A DNA stretch of 64,000 nucleotides from Bradyrhizobium sp. LTSP885 (lineage in GTDB: Bacteria > Pseudomonadota > Alphaproteobacteria > Rhizobiales > Xanthobacteraceae): the NCBI RefSeq assembly GCF_000938305.1, contig NZ_JYMT01000035.1, positions 14,751-78,750 on the forward strand, in the 5' to 3' direction. This document shows, one piece after another, positions 34,866 through 43,049 of this stretch. Numbering within the stretch: the first letter of the stretch is position 1; each line of letters begins with the position of its first letter. Made by a program: the position numbers and the translations under genes. The notes beneath the pieces were generated by a model, which ran no database searches, had not been told where the DNA came from, and saw only the letters and a list, made by a program, of their open reading frames with translations.

Positions 34866-35430
34866 TATTGGCTTGCTCTGCCAGCAATGTCTGGAGCGTC
34901 GTGACGTCCATAACGGGGTCCGCGCCGCGCATTGTTATCTTCAGGAGCCGTTCCTTGAACGGACCCGCAGCGAGCCATTGCAGCGCGGTCCGCACGCCTT
35001 CCGCATTACCGATCGCATCGATCAACCAAGCGGTTTCGCCACACTTCCATTCGTCCGGCCGTAGACGTGTGCGCGGACCGGTGCCTTGCTCAGTCAAGCG
35101 CCGATCGACCTCTTCCGACACGAACGCCCACGTCACCACGGCGATCGGCGCGCGAAAGCCGCGCTCCTTGTCCGCGGCCTCCGCGATATAGAACTGCCCG
35201 GCGAATACCGGCGGCAGCACCATCCATTCAATGTCGGCCAAAGAATAGTGCTTGTGCACGGACGAACGCGACAAGACCACGACCATGTCTCCGATACTCG
35301 CCGCGAAAAGCTTGGACGCCGCCGCGCCGAGATAGGTCTTGTCGAGCGACTTGAGAAACTGCTCGCCCAGCTCCTTTGGATTCGGGTCCACGCCGGTCAT
35401 ATCAAGAGAGCCCGTTGCTTCAGTTTGCAC
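34849..35430 (-). CDS. HlyC-like toxin-activating lysine acyltransferase
   Basis: A 193-residue protein that fits the RTX toxin-activating acyltransferase family. Order of matching blocks: SRSSVHKHYSLADIEWMVLP (HlyC has SPLHRNWPV...VLP), GQFYIAEA, PIAVVTWAFVSEEVDRRL (HlyC PVAYCSWANLS), EWKCGETAWLIDAIG (HlyC DWTSGDRKWFIDWIA). The catalytic His (H59) and Asp (D138) that correspond to HlyC His23 and Asp92 are both present. HlyC-type enzymes acylate internal lysines of secreted RTX proteins using acyl-ACP, in the cytoplasm. Here the likely target is the giant protein encoded downstream. Start uncertain: GTG 35430 or ATG 35400, neither with a clear SD. The family call comes from motif comparison by memory. 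Confidence 0.78.
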   Translation of the reverse strand: MQTEATGSLDMTGVDPNPKELGEQFLKSLDKTYLGAAASKLFAASIGDMVVVLSRSSVHKHYSLADIEWMVLPPVFAGQFYIAEAADKERGFRAPIAVVTWAFVSEEVDRRLTEQGTGPRTRLRPDEWKCGETAWLIDAIGNAEGVRTALQWLAAGPFKERLLKITMRGADPVMDVTTLQTLLAEQANIGSAE

Positions 35431-35570
35431 GGTGCACGACTCACCAATTCAGTAAAGCAGCCCAACGCTCGTCCCCCATTTCTACAAAATTCATCCAAAG
35501 TGGCCTGGCACCCATCAAACGTTCCCAACCAGTCGAATTCGATTCTCCCATTGCGGAGGTGGTAACATCT

Positions 35571-37022
35571 TCACCTCTCCCTCAAGCTTTCCTGCTTGTA
35601 CCGCAGCAGTGGTGACATCAAATATTCGATCAGCCTTCGTGTGCCGGTCTTTATCTCGACGGCGACGGCCATGCCCGGTGCCAGATTGACCATCTTGTCC
35701 TCGATCTGCATTCGGGTCCCTTCGAGTGAGATCCGTGCTGAATAGAGAAGCTCCTGCCCGTCGGGTTCGTTGGAGTCGGAGAACGCTCCGCCGGATTTTT
35801 GCTCGCCGGGCTTGGCATTCGGCTTGTCGCGGACGATGGCGTCCTGCGACACGCTCACCACCTTTCCCTGCAGCAGGCCGTAACGGGTGAAGTTGAAGGT
35901 ATCGATCTTGACTTCGGCCGGCTGACCGGCGCTGACAAATCCGATATCGCGATTGGAAATCATCGCTTCGACCTCAAGACGGCTGTCAACCGGCACAATG
36001 GTCATCAACTGCTGCGCTGGCGTGACAACGCCGCCGACGGTGTGAATCGCCAGCTGCTGCACGGTGCCGTCGATGGGCGAGCGCAAAATCTGCTCGGCGG
36101 TCTTCTGATCGGCCTTGATGAGATCCTGACTGAGTTCCTCGACCTTCTTTTCTGCGTCAGATAGGTCGTTGAGGACCTGATGCTCATAGGCGGCCTTTGT
36201 CTGTTCGATCTGTTGCTCCAGCGCCTGACGTGCCGCGGTGATTTCCGCAAATTTCCTTTGCTGCACGACCCGCTCGCTCTGTTGATCGACAAGTCGGGTC
36301 TGCGCGTCGAGATAAGCGATGCGGTTGCCATACTGGATTTCCATCGCCTTGCGCCTCACGGCGGCTTGCTCCTCGACCATCGGCATCGACGCATCGATCT
36401 TTGCGATGGCAGCAGTCACTGAATCGGACTCCGCTCGTTTCTGTTCGATCTGCCGGCTAATGGCGGCGAGTTTTGCCAGTTGCTCCCCGGCCTGGGCTCG
36501 CATCGACGACCTCGTCCGCGCCACATCCGCATCCGAAGCGCCGGCCGACGTCACCAGATCGTGCGGAATGACCGGGGACTCAAAGTTGTCGCGTAGTGTT
36601 GCGAGGCGAGCGACATCGAGCTGACTGGCAATCAGATCCTGGACGATATGCTTGCGTTCTGCCTGGGTGACAGTCCGGTCGAGTTCGATCAGAACCTCGC
36701 CGGCGGTCACCCGATCGCCGTCCTGGACATGGATTGCAGCGATAATTCCGGTCTCAAGCGGTTGAATCGTCTTGGTGCGCCCTGTCGGCACGATCTTGCC
36801 TTGAGCGGTCGCGATGATGTCGACACGGCCGAAAATGGACCACACCACCGCAACCGCGAAAAACAGAATGATCGTCGCGCCGGTCATCCGGCCGACCGGA
36901 GACGCCGGCGTCTCAAGGATCTCCAGCGCGGCCGGCAGAAACTGACGCGCGGTATCAGCACGTTGGCGCCGAAATGCGACAATTTCCGCGGTCGCTTGCC
37001 CCCTGGATTCAGCCGACGACAT
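35571..37022 (-). CDS. Type I secretion membrane-fusion protein, HlyD family
   Basis: A 483-residue periplasmic adaptor: cytoplasmic N-terminus, one membrane helix (about residues 49-66, TIILFFAVAVVWSIFG), lipoyl half-motif (TIQPLETGIIAAIHVQDGDRV then GEVLIELD), a long alpha-helical hairpin region (about 115-310), the second lipoyl half (LRSPIDGTVQQLAIHTVGGVV) and a beta-barrel with VEAMISNRDIGFVSAGQPAEVK. It bridges the inner-membrane ABC exporter to an outer-membrane TolC-type channel, whose gene is not in this window. Its start overlaps the ABC exporter gene by 14 bases. Confidence 0.94.
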   Translation of the reverse strand: MSSAESRGQATAEIVAFRRQRADTARQFLPAALEILETPASPVGRMTGATIILFFAVAVVWSIFGRVDIIATAQGKIVPTGRTKTIQPLETGIIAAIHVQDGDRVTAGEVLIELDRTVTQAERKHIVQDLIASQLDVARLATLRDNFESPVIPHDLVTSAGASDADVARTRSSMRAQAGEQLAKLAAISRQIEQKRAESDSVTAAIAKIDASMPMVEEQAAVRRKAMEIQYGNRIAYLDAQTRLVDQQSERVVQQRKFAEITAARQALEQQIEQTKAAYEHQVLNDLSDAEKKVEELSQDLIKADQKTAEQILRSPIDGTVQQLAIHTVGGVVTPAQQLMTIVPVDSRLEVEAMISNRDIGFVSAGQPAEVKIDTFNFTRYGLLQGKVVSVSQDAIVRDKPNAKPGEQKSGGAFSDSNEPDGQELLYSARISLEGTRMQIEDKMVNLAPGMAVAVEIKTGTRRLIEYLMSPLLRYKQESLRER

Positions 37023-39135
37023 GGAGCCCTGCCTGAATCTGGTGCAGCGTCGCGTAGCGCCCGGCCTTCGTCATCAACTCCTCGTGCGTGCCGTCCTCCA
37101 CAAGGCGGCCGCCTTCGATAGTGATGATGCGATCGGCGTGTCGCACCGCCGAGAGCCGGTGCGCGATAATAAAGACTGTGCGTCCGGCAGAGATGCGGCG
37201 CATGTTGCGCTGAATGATGCTCTCGCTCTCATAGTCGAGCGCGCTGGTTGCCTCGTCGAAGATCAATATCCTGGGGTTCATGACGAGCGCACGCGCAATC
37301 GCGATGCGTTGGCGCTGGCCGCCCGACAAGCTCGCTCCCCTCTCACCAACCATGGTATTGTACCCGTCAGGCAGCCCGAGGATGAATTCATGGGCTCCGG
37401 CGAGTTCAGCGGCGGCGATCACCCGCTCCATCGGCATACCAAGTTCGGCCAGGGCAATGTTCTCCCGGATCGATCGGTTGAACAGCACGTTCTCCTGCAG
37501 GACCGAACCAACTTGTCGGCGCAGCCACGCGACATCCGCCACCGTCAGATCGATGCCGTCGATCAGGACTCGACCGGCCTCGGGGACATAAAGGCGTTGG
37601 AGCAGCTTTGTGAGGGTCGATTTCCCGGAGCCCGATGGGCCGACGATACCGATGACTTGGCCCGCCGATACCTTGAGTGAAACGTCGTGCAGCGCGAGAG
37701 AACCATCGATCCGGTAGCGAAAGTCGATGTGCTCAAAGGTTACGTCGCCGCGGATCGACGGCAGCGCCGCACGAGACGCATCGAACGCCGGCTCCGGCGT
37801 CGCGTTCAAGATATCGCCCAAACGCGCGATCGACACCCGCGCCTGATGAAAATCCTGCCAAAGCTGTGCCAGCCGCAAGACCGGTTGGGCGACACGCCCA
37901 GCCAGCATATTGAAGGCGATGAGCTCGCCGACCGTTAGTTGACCTTCGATGACCAGATGGGCGCCGAAATAGAGAGTGAGCGCCGTGACAATCTTGCTGA
38001 TGAACTGGACGAACTGGCTGGTCCAGTTGCCGAGCGACAGCACATCGAAGCTAGAACCGACATATCCAGCAAGTTGCTCCTCCCAGCGCCGCTGCATTTG
38101 CGGCTCGATCGCCATCGCTTTCAAGGTCTGGATCGCGCTGACGCTCTCGACCAAGAAGGCTTGGTTTTCAGCGCCGCGGTCGAACTTCCGTTCGAGCCGC
38201 CGCCGGAATACAGGGGTTACGCCGACCGACAGTGCGACATAGAACGGAAACGACCCCACGACGATCCAGGCCAGCAACGGAGAATAGTAAAACATCACCG
38301 CGAGGAAGACGACGGTGAACGCCAGGTCGACCACGAGCGTCAGCGCCGAGCTGGTCAGAAAATTGCGAATGTTTTCAAGCTCCCGCACCCGAGCAACCGA
38401 ATCGCCCGCCCGACGCGCCTCGAAATAGGCAATCGGCAGGGCAATCAGATGCTTGAACAGCCGGGCGCCAAGCTCGACATCGATGCGATTGGTGGTGTGC
38501 GCGAATACGTAAGTACGCAGCGCACCGAGAACCGTCTCGAAAATGGAAACGGTAATGAGCCCGATGACAAGGACATCAAGGGTCGTAAACCCACGATGGG
38601 TCAGGACCTTGTCGGTGACGACCTGAAAGAACAGGGGCGTGACGAGCGCAAACAGCTGGAGAAAGAAGGACGCAACAAGGACCTCTCCAAGCAGTCGGCG
38701 ATACTTGTACATCGCCTGAAGGAACCAGGTGATGTCGAAACGCCGCGCCAGATCGACGAGAGAGGCCCGGCGGGCCATCAGAACGACGCAACCGTTCCAA
38801 TTTGCTTCAAAGTCTGTACGACTGATCGCCTGCGGGCGCTTCGCAACCGGATCCTGAACGAGAACGTCCTTCTCAGTCACTTTGCCAACAATGACAAAGC
38901 TTTCGTCGGCGCGCTGCACGATCGCCGGCAGCGGCAGACGCATCAAGCCCGTCCACGTCTCCTTGACCGCACGAGCCCTTAGCTTCAAGTCCTTGGCACA
39001 ACGCAGCATCTCGGCCACACCGATTGCTCGGCCAGCGAACTGATGCGCAATCTGTGCGGGATCAACTGGAACTTGATGGAAACGGAGAAGAAGCGCCAGA
39101 CACTGCAGCCCCGTATCTGGAACTATGGCTTCCAT
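37009..39135 (-). CDS. Type I secretion ABC exporter, HlyB-like with inactive C39 domain
   Basis: A 708-residue exporter. Residues 1-125 are a C39-peptidase-like domain; the usual catalytic cysteine position reads DTGLQCLALL, with Thr, so it is the non-cleaving CLD of HlyB. Residues 150-420 are the membrane domain (VASFFLQLFALVTPLFFQVVTDKVLTHR region). The nucleotide-binding domain has Walker A GPSGSGKSTLTKLL, signature LSGGQRQRIAIARAL, Walker B RILIFDEATSALD and H-loop IAHRLS. ATG 39135 follows GAGGTGG; a TTG at 39153 is less likely. First gene of the operon. Confidence 0.95.
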   Translation of the reverse strand: MEAIVPDTGLQCLALLLRFHQVPVDPAQIAHQFAGRAIGVAEMLRCAKDLKLRARAVKETWTGLMRLPLPAIVQRADESFVIVGKVTEKDVLVQDPVAKRPQAISRTDFEANWNGCVVLMARRASLVDLARRFDITWFLQAMYKYRRLLGEVLVASFFLQLFALVTPLFFQVVTDKVLTHRGFTTLDVLVIGLITVSIFETVLGALRTYVFAHTTNRIDVELGARLFKHLIALPIAYFEARRAGDSVARVRELENIRNFLTSSALTLVVDLAFTVVFLAVMFYYSPLLAWIVVGSFPFYVALSVGVTPVFRRRLERKFDRGAENQAFLVESVSAIQTLKAMAIEPQMQRRWEEQLAGYVGSSFDVLSLGNWTSQFVQFISKIVTALTLYFGAHLVIEGQLTVGELIAFNMLAGRVAQPVLRLAQLWQDFHQARVSIARLGDILNATPEPAFDASRAALPSIRGDVTFEHIDFRYRIDGSLALHDVSLKVSAGQVIGIVGPSGSGKSTLTKLLQRLYVPEAGRVLIDGIDLTVADVAWLRRQVGSVLQENVLFNRSIRENIALAELGMPMERVIAAAELAGAHEFILGLPDGYNTMVGERGASLSGGQRQRIAIARALVMNPRILIFDEATSALDYESESIIQRNMRRISAGRTVFIIAHRLSAVRHADRIITIEGGRLVEDGTHEELMTKAGRYATLHQIQAGLHVVG

Positions 39136-39582
39136 ATTCCCATTCCACCTCAAGTCGCGAGACTGACTATTACACGTTCACTTCTGGTTGGCAAAACAGA
39201 AAGTAGATGAGAGCGAACAGACACGGATTGAAACGGGGAACTCTCACATCGCTTCGCGACGTCCGAACGTATGCCGTGCGCTTTGTCTACCGAACCGACT
39301 ACACACGCTACTCGGCAGCTGTGCGAGACGGCTAAGTCGCAATGGATTCCTCATCGGAACAAGATCGACGACATTGCCGATTGCCCAAGCCGCTGGAGCT
39401 TGAACCACTTGCGACAACATTTCCAAATATTTCTAACGTGGGTGCGGGGATTCCATGTCTGGCCGTCCGCTTCAGGCCAACTTCGGTCGCTCGCCGAACA
39501 GTTGTTATGGAAGAAGGCGGCCAATGGCCGATGCTTCGCAGCTACTCAACGATGTCAGAGTTGCTACCAAGAACGGGCATGA
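39136..39582. other. Upstream region of the type I secretion operon, no gene seen
   Basis: About 450 bases between the hlyB-like gene and the decayed insertion sequence. Open frames on the plus strand here have no start signal and no recognisable composition. The operon's promoter must lie here or in the IS remnant. I see no clean operator palindrome. Confidence 0.4.
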
Positions 39583-40670
39583 TCACTCCTGCTGCGTCCA
39601 ATGTTCGTAGCGGGGCATCATCTGAATCTTTTCCAGCGCCGGCACGCGGATCTTGAGATTCGCGAGAAGCTGATCCGTGCCAGGAAAGGACACGGTCGCC
39701 ATCGCCGGCCACGTACAACGCGGAGTTCGCGGCCAACAAATTGCGGTGACAGTCCTGGACTGCACCCCGTACGTGAGACACGCTAATTTCTGTGACAGGG
39801 GTGCTTTGCATTTTGGTTTAGGAGTTTGGGCTAGCGCAAGGTTGGTTTCGAATTCACGCGGCGGGCGATAACCGAGGGCGGAGTGAAGGCGCTCGGTATT
39901 GTAGATGGTGTCGATGAAGACGCCAATGGAACGCCTTGCGTGCTCGATATTCTTGAAGCGGCGACCGTCGACTTCTTCGGTTTTGAGGGTCTTCATGAAG
40001 CTCTCGGCTTTGGCATTGTCGTAAGGGTTGCCGGGTCTGCTCATGCTGACGGTGATATCGTGGCCGGCGAGGCGCTGGCGATAATCGATTGAGGCATATT
40101 GCACGCCGCGATCGGAATGATGAATGAGGCTGGCAGGTCTTAGCTTGGGATCGGCAAGCGCGCGATCCAGCACCTCCACCGCAAGCGAGGCATCGAGATG
40201 GGATGCCAGGGCCCAGCCCACCACCTTGCGGGAGAAGCCGTCGAGAATGACGGCAAGATAGGCGAAGGCCTCGCGCAAGCGAACGTAAGTGATATCCGCC
40301 ACCCAGATCTGGTCCGGCCCCGAAGGCACTAGGCCGCGCAACAGATTAGGCACGATGAGAGAGCCGTGCCGGCTGTCCGAGGTGGGCGGTGCGAAAGGCT
40401 TGCGGCGCATGGCGATGAGGTTGTCCTCGCGCATAAGCCGCTGAACCCGCTTGGCATTTATAACCATGCCCGAACGTCTGAGCTCGGCTGTGATGCGCCG
40501 GTAGCCACAAAATTTGTGGCGCAAGCTGAGCCGCTGAATATGGCTGGTCAGCTCCACGTCGGCTTCGCGCGGGGCACCGCCTCGAGGCGGCGGCAATAAC
40601 TCGCCCGGGAAACGCCTGCGAGCTTGCAGAGATGTTGAACGTCGACTTCGCCGGCATCCGATGCAGTCAT
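39583..40670 (-). pseudogene. IS3-family OrfB (DDE transposase) remnant, frameshifted
   Basis: OrfB begins at ATG 40670 (MTASDAGEVDVQHLCKLAGV) but shifts frame near 40575, where RRLEA is followed in the next frame by APREADVELTSHIQRLSL. From there the rve integrase core is intact with the DDE residues in WVADITY, HHSDRGVQY and AESFMKTLK. It ends at 39583 in a non-family tail. Programmed frameshifting is not expected at this site, so this is decay. Confidence 0.75.
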
Positions 40671-41018
40671 GACTTCGATGACTTCCGTGAGGCGGGCGCG
40701 GTTGAGCCTTGCCGATCCGCTGCGTCCAAGGCGCGTAAGGCTTTTTGAAAAACTCGATATCGAGCGCCGCTGTCCGATCTTGCGTTCAAGTTCGCCAATC
40801 TTCGCCCGCGCCTGGGCCAGTTTGCCGCGGCTGCCCGTCGCCGCCGGTTCGGCTAATGGGCGTAACTTGCGAGGCCGGGGTTTGGGGCCGCGCTTGCGAT
40901 TCAATCCCTCAGGCCCGTGGGCCTTCCACGCCTTGATCCAGTCATGCAGAAGCTTGCGCGATATCCCAAGCTTGCGGGCCACAGGCAGAACGCCTTCGCC
41001 ACGTTCGGATCGGACACG
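40667..41018 (-). pseudogene. IS3-family OrfA remnant (frameshifted, 5' truncated)
   Basis: Helix-turn-helix transposase subunit: LPVARKLGISRKLLHDWIKA and the basic RKRGPKPRPRKLRPLAEPAA region are intact, but the leucine-zipper end is broken. The segment LDIEFF and the next segment KALRALDAADRQGSTAPA are each in a different frame from the start, implying at least two small indels near 40735-40790. The expected OrfA stop is at 40667, overlapping the OrfB ATG. Confidence 0.7.
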
Positions 41019-41104
41019 GCCGAGCGGAATACGATTGTCGGAAAATCCGTCTGCCCACGATCGTGACGCGGCCGCGGAATGAGCTGAATGATCTCTGCGC
41101 TCAC
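41018..41104 (-). pseudogene. Small rhizobial-type gene truncated by the IS junction
   Basis: GTG 41104 opens a frame reading SAEIIQLIPRPRHDRGQTDF then PTIVFRSA before running into IS sequence at about 41018. This opening matches a small conserved protein I know from Bradyrhizobium-type genomes, which normally continues for about 30 more residues. Here the C-terminal half is lost. The start overlaps the stop of the preceding 23-residue frame by GTGA. Confidence 0.55.
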
Positions 41105-41172
41105 GCAACGACCTCCCAAAGGGCAATGGCTAGCAGCCCCGCGAGCGCGAGCGATATCAGATAGGCGGTCAT
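41101..41172 (-). CDS. Very small membrane peptide (23 aa)
   Basis: ATG 41172 opens MTAYLISLALAGLLAIALWE then VVA and stops at 41101, overlapping the next GTG start. It is a single hydrophobic helix. Tandem overlap with the SAEIIQLI gene suggests an intact small bicistron before the IS event. Support is only the overlap and hydrophobicity. Confidence 0.4.
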   Translation of the reverse strand: MTAYLISLALAGLLAIALWEVVA

Positions 41173-41460
41173 TCAAGGCCTCGTTGATCGGCCGGCAACG
41201 CGCGGCGCGGACCGTGGAATTTAATGTGCGGCAGATCGCGCAACTGCTGCGATCTTTGGGGCGCGAACCTTATCCCTGATGACAGGGGCCGCGTGCGGCG
41301 CCGGCTTTCGCCGCGCCGCGGGCCGGCGCTTTCGCGCGCACCGGCCAAACTATACCAGATTCAAGGGGTTCGGACGGCGGCGCGCTTCCGACGCACAGGC
41401 GAAGGCGTAGGGAGGTGTGGCGTCGTGACGTGCGGCCGCCGTCCGATTGGTAAAATCGGC

Positions 41461-41498
41461 AACAAAAAAGCCCGCCGCGGATTTCTCCGTGCAGGCTT
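41461..41498 (-). terminator. Terminator-like hairpin with T-run on the minus strand
   Basis: Arms 41468-41481 and 41486-41498 pair imperfectly (8 pairs, an internal loop, then 4 pairs) around a TTTC loop. On the minus strand the stem is followed by CTTTTTTGTT. No minus-strand gene lies directly upstream of it now, so the gene it served may be lost. Confidence 0.5.
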
Positions 41499-41510
41499 CA
41501 ACAATTTCGC

Positions 41511-41550
41511 GATGATAGGATTATGCTGGTGAGTTGCCCGACGTGTCAAA
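41511..41550 (+). repeat. Dispersed repeat copy 1 (GAGTTGCCCGACG core)
   Basis: GATGATAGGATTATGCTGGT followed by GAGTTGCCCGACGTGTCAAA. The same roughly 42-base pattern recurs at 41681 and 42032. Confidence 0.6.
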
Positions 41551-41680
41551 CTTTCTTATAAACTAAATGAAATCGGTAAAATGCGATGCGCCGGCTTCGA
41601 CGGAGAGAAACTGCCTTCATCGAAAGTCTGCGCAGAACGCGGAATCGCAACCCTTGTTTCGGCCGGCCGCCCGTATGCTT

Positions 41681-41725
41681 GTTGCGATGATGTCAGTGTG
41701 CAGCTGAGTTGCCCGACGCGTCAAG
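41681..41725 (+). repeat. Dispersed repeat copy 2 (GAGTTGCCCGACG core)
   Basis: GCGATGATGTCAGTGTGCAG followed by CTGAGTTGCCCGACGCGTCAA. It differs from copy 1 by a few substitutions and a short insertion in the left half. Confidence 0.6.
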
Positions 41726-41822
41726 CGGGCGGCCAGTGCGGCGCCTGGATCGGCATCAGGACAGTTTTGGCTGGCGTTGGTCGGACTGGCCTGCGCGGTA
41801 TACGCATCGCAGGGAGGCGTCG

Positions 41823-42008
41823 ATGTATTTCGTTGCTGCCGTGCTCGCGGTCTTGTCGGGCCTGTTCTATGCTGCGGGCCATCATCAGGTCGGTTCGCTC
41901 GGCGCCACCATGTGCACGTATGGCGGCTTGTTCTGCGACAGTCCGTTCCTGGTGTTGGTCGCCGCCGGGCTAGCCGCGGCCTGGGGCATGTTTGTCAGCA
42001 TGCGCTGA
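41823..42008 (+). CDS. Small two-helix membrane protein (61 aa)
   Basis: A 61-residue protein, MYFVAAVLAVLSGLFYAAGH at the start and LVLVAAGLAAAWGMFVSMR at the end, two membrane helices flanking a short loop with two cysteines (MCTYGGLFCDS). GGGAGGCG sits 5 bases before the ATG. Function unknown. Flanked by dispersed repeat copies. Confidence 0.7.
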   Translation: MYFVAAVLAVLSGLFYAAGHHQVGSLGATMCTYGGLFCDSPFLVLVAAGLAAAWGMFVSMR

Positions 42009-42031
42009 CTGACCATCTCTCGCTCGACAAT

Positions 42032-42077
42032 CGCGATGATGGCTTTATGCCGCTGAGTTGCTCGACGGGTCGAATTC
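42032..42077 (+). repeat. Dispersed repeat copy 3 (GAGTTGCTCGACG core)
   Basis: CGCGATGATGGCTTTATGC followed by CGCTGAGTTGCTCGACGGGTCG. Most diverged of the three copies. Confidence 0.55.
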
Positions 42078-42208
42078 TGTTTTGCGGCTTTCCCGGCTTC
42101 CGGGACAAAAGCTCCATGACCGCAACTTAGCGCGCTCGCGTGTGGCTCCCGCGCGGGCCGGCCTGAACACGCATTTGACCAACAGGATGCCGTGACGATG
42201 CACGGCTC

Positions 42209-42496
42209 CTACTGCGGTGGGCTCGGGTTCGCCGGACCAACCGGCTTTGGGCCAGGCGGGACAGGCTCAAGGGGCGACGTGGGTGCAGTCTGCTTCACCG
42301 TTGCACCGACAGCGCGCGCGGCCTCGCCGGTCGTCGAGTAGTTGGCGGTCTCGGCCGCCCGCACCTTTGGCTTGTTCCACGGACCATGGTCGACGATCAA
42401 CATGCCCGAGACACCGAGGATCGCGACTACCGCGGCCACCACAAGTGGCGTGCCACCCTGCCGTTTTCTGTCCTTCATCGTGCTAGCATTCATCAT
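42209..42496 (-). CDS. Membrane-anchored small proline-rich protein
   Basis: About 95 residues. After a basic MKDRKRQGG the hydrophobic segment TPLVVAAVVAILGVSGMLIV spans the membrane; the rest is hydrophilic and ends proline-rich (PLEPVPPGPKPVGPANPSPP). Start is uncertain between ATG 42496, 42493 and 42478; none has a good SD, and the frame is open to 42571. Periplasmic proline-rich tails of this sort are common in Bradyrhizobium relatives. Function unknown. Confidence 0.55.
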   Translation of the reverse strand: MMNASTMKDRKRQGGTPLVVAAVVAILGVSGMLIVDHGPWNKPKVRAAETANYSTTGEAARAVGATVKQTAPTSPLEPVPPGPKPVGPANPSPPQ

Positions 42497-42763
42497 GGCG
42501 GAGGCCTGCGCTGTAATTGTGTTCGCTGAATCAAGCCCCGACTTGCTCAGAAGTTTCCGGTTCCCCCCCACTGAAAGCGAGGTATGTCCACGGAACTAAT
42601 CCTCAGCTACGGCATTTCCAGAGTGTGGCCGTCACCCCGCCGTCCAAAACGGCGCCTGTTGCGGATAGCGAAGGTCGTCGGACCCGCTGTTCAACCGTAA
42701 GCGCAGCACGGATAGCCAAGGTGACGGCCACCTTCGTCTTTCGGTGAACCGGCGGGACATCAT

Positions 42764-43024
42764 ATGACTTTGGAAATACCCGAATCCCCGCTGCAACCCA
42801 GCCTCGGCGAGCGCGCCATAGATGCGGCGACCGATGTGTCGCGTACGATCACCGAAGTGTCGGACGGACTTCGAACCGCCGTCGATCGGCTCAGCGGCGT
42901 AATTGCCGCCTCTCGCCGGCCGGGCGGAGCCCTTGCCACGGTAAGCGCGGTCACGCGCGAAGCACCGCTCGCCAGCCTGTTCGTTGCATTCCTGCTCGGC
43001 TTTGCTGCTGCACGCCGACGTTAA
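42764..43024 (+). CDS. Small helical protein with C-terminal membrane anchor (ElaB/YqjD-like layout)
   Basis: An 86-residue protein: an amphipathic helical part (ERAIDAATDVSRTITEVSDG) followed by a C-terminal hydrophobic segment LASLFVAFLLGFAAARRR. This matches the layout of DUF883/ElaB-YqjD-type stationary-phase ribosome-associated inner-membrane proteins, but the sequence is too short for a firm call. It lies between the proline-rich protein and the phasin gene. Confidence 0.65.
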   Translation: MTLEIPESPLQPSLGERAIDAATDVSRTITEVSDGLRTAVDRLSGVIAASRRPGGALATVSAVTREAPLASLFVAFLLGFAAARRR

Positions 43025-43049
43025 ACGCAAAGGCGCCGAAAGCTCTGCC

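Larger units (their letters stand above)
39583..41018 (-). mobile_element. IS3-family insertion sequence, truncated and decayed
   Basis: Remnant with OrfA and OrfB of an IS3-family element on the minus strand. The right end is cut inside the OrfA N-terminus: homology to the transposase begins only near 41018 (RVRSERGEGVLPVARKLGIS) and joins directly to a small non-IS gene. The left end is not resolved; the OrfB frame runs on to 39583 through sequence that no longer looks like transposase after about 39790. I found no convincing terminal inverted repeats or target duplication. Confidence 0.75.
41173..41822. other. Intergenic region with repeat copies, no credible gene
   Basis: 650 bases between the IS-disrupted bicistron and the small membrane protein gene at 41823. 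It contains two copies of a short dispersed repeat and a terminator-like hairpin (listed separately). Short open frames on both strands are arginine-rich and look like translations of GC-rich non-coding DNA. Confidence 0.5.

Noticed and set aside
37939..38982. 347-residue plus-strand frame opposite the hlyB-like gene
   Set aside because: Antisense to intact ABC exporter motifs.
39271..39582. 103-residue plus-strand frame upstream of the secretion operon
   Set aside because: No start signal; composition is unlike neighbouring genes.
41224..41532. 102-residue plus-strand frame in the IS-flanking gap
   Set aside because: Arginine-rich GC-bias translation with no SD and no similarity I can recognise; overlaps a terminator-like hairpin and a repeat copy.
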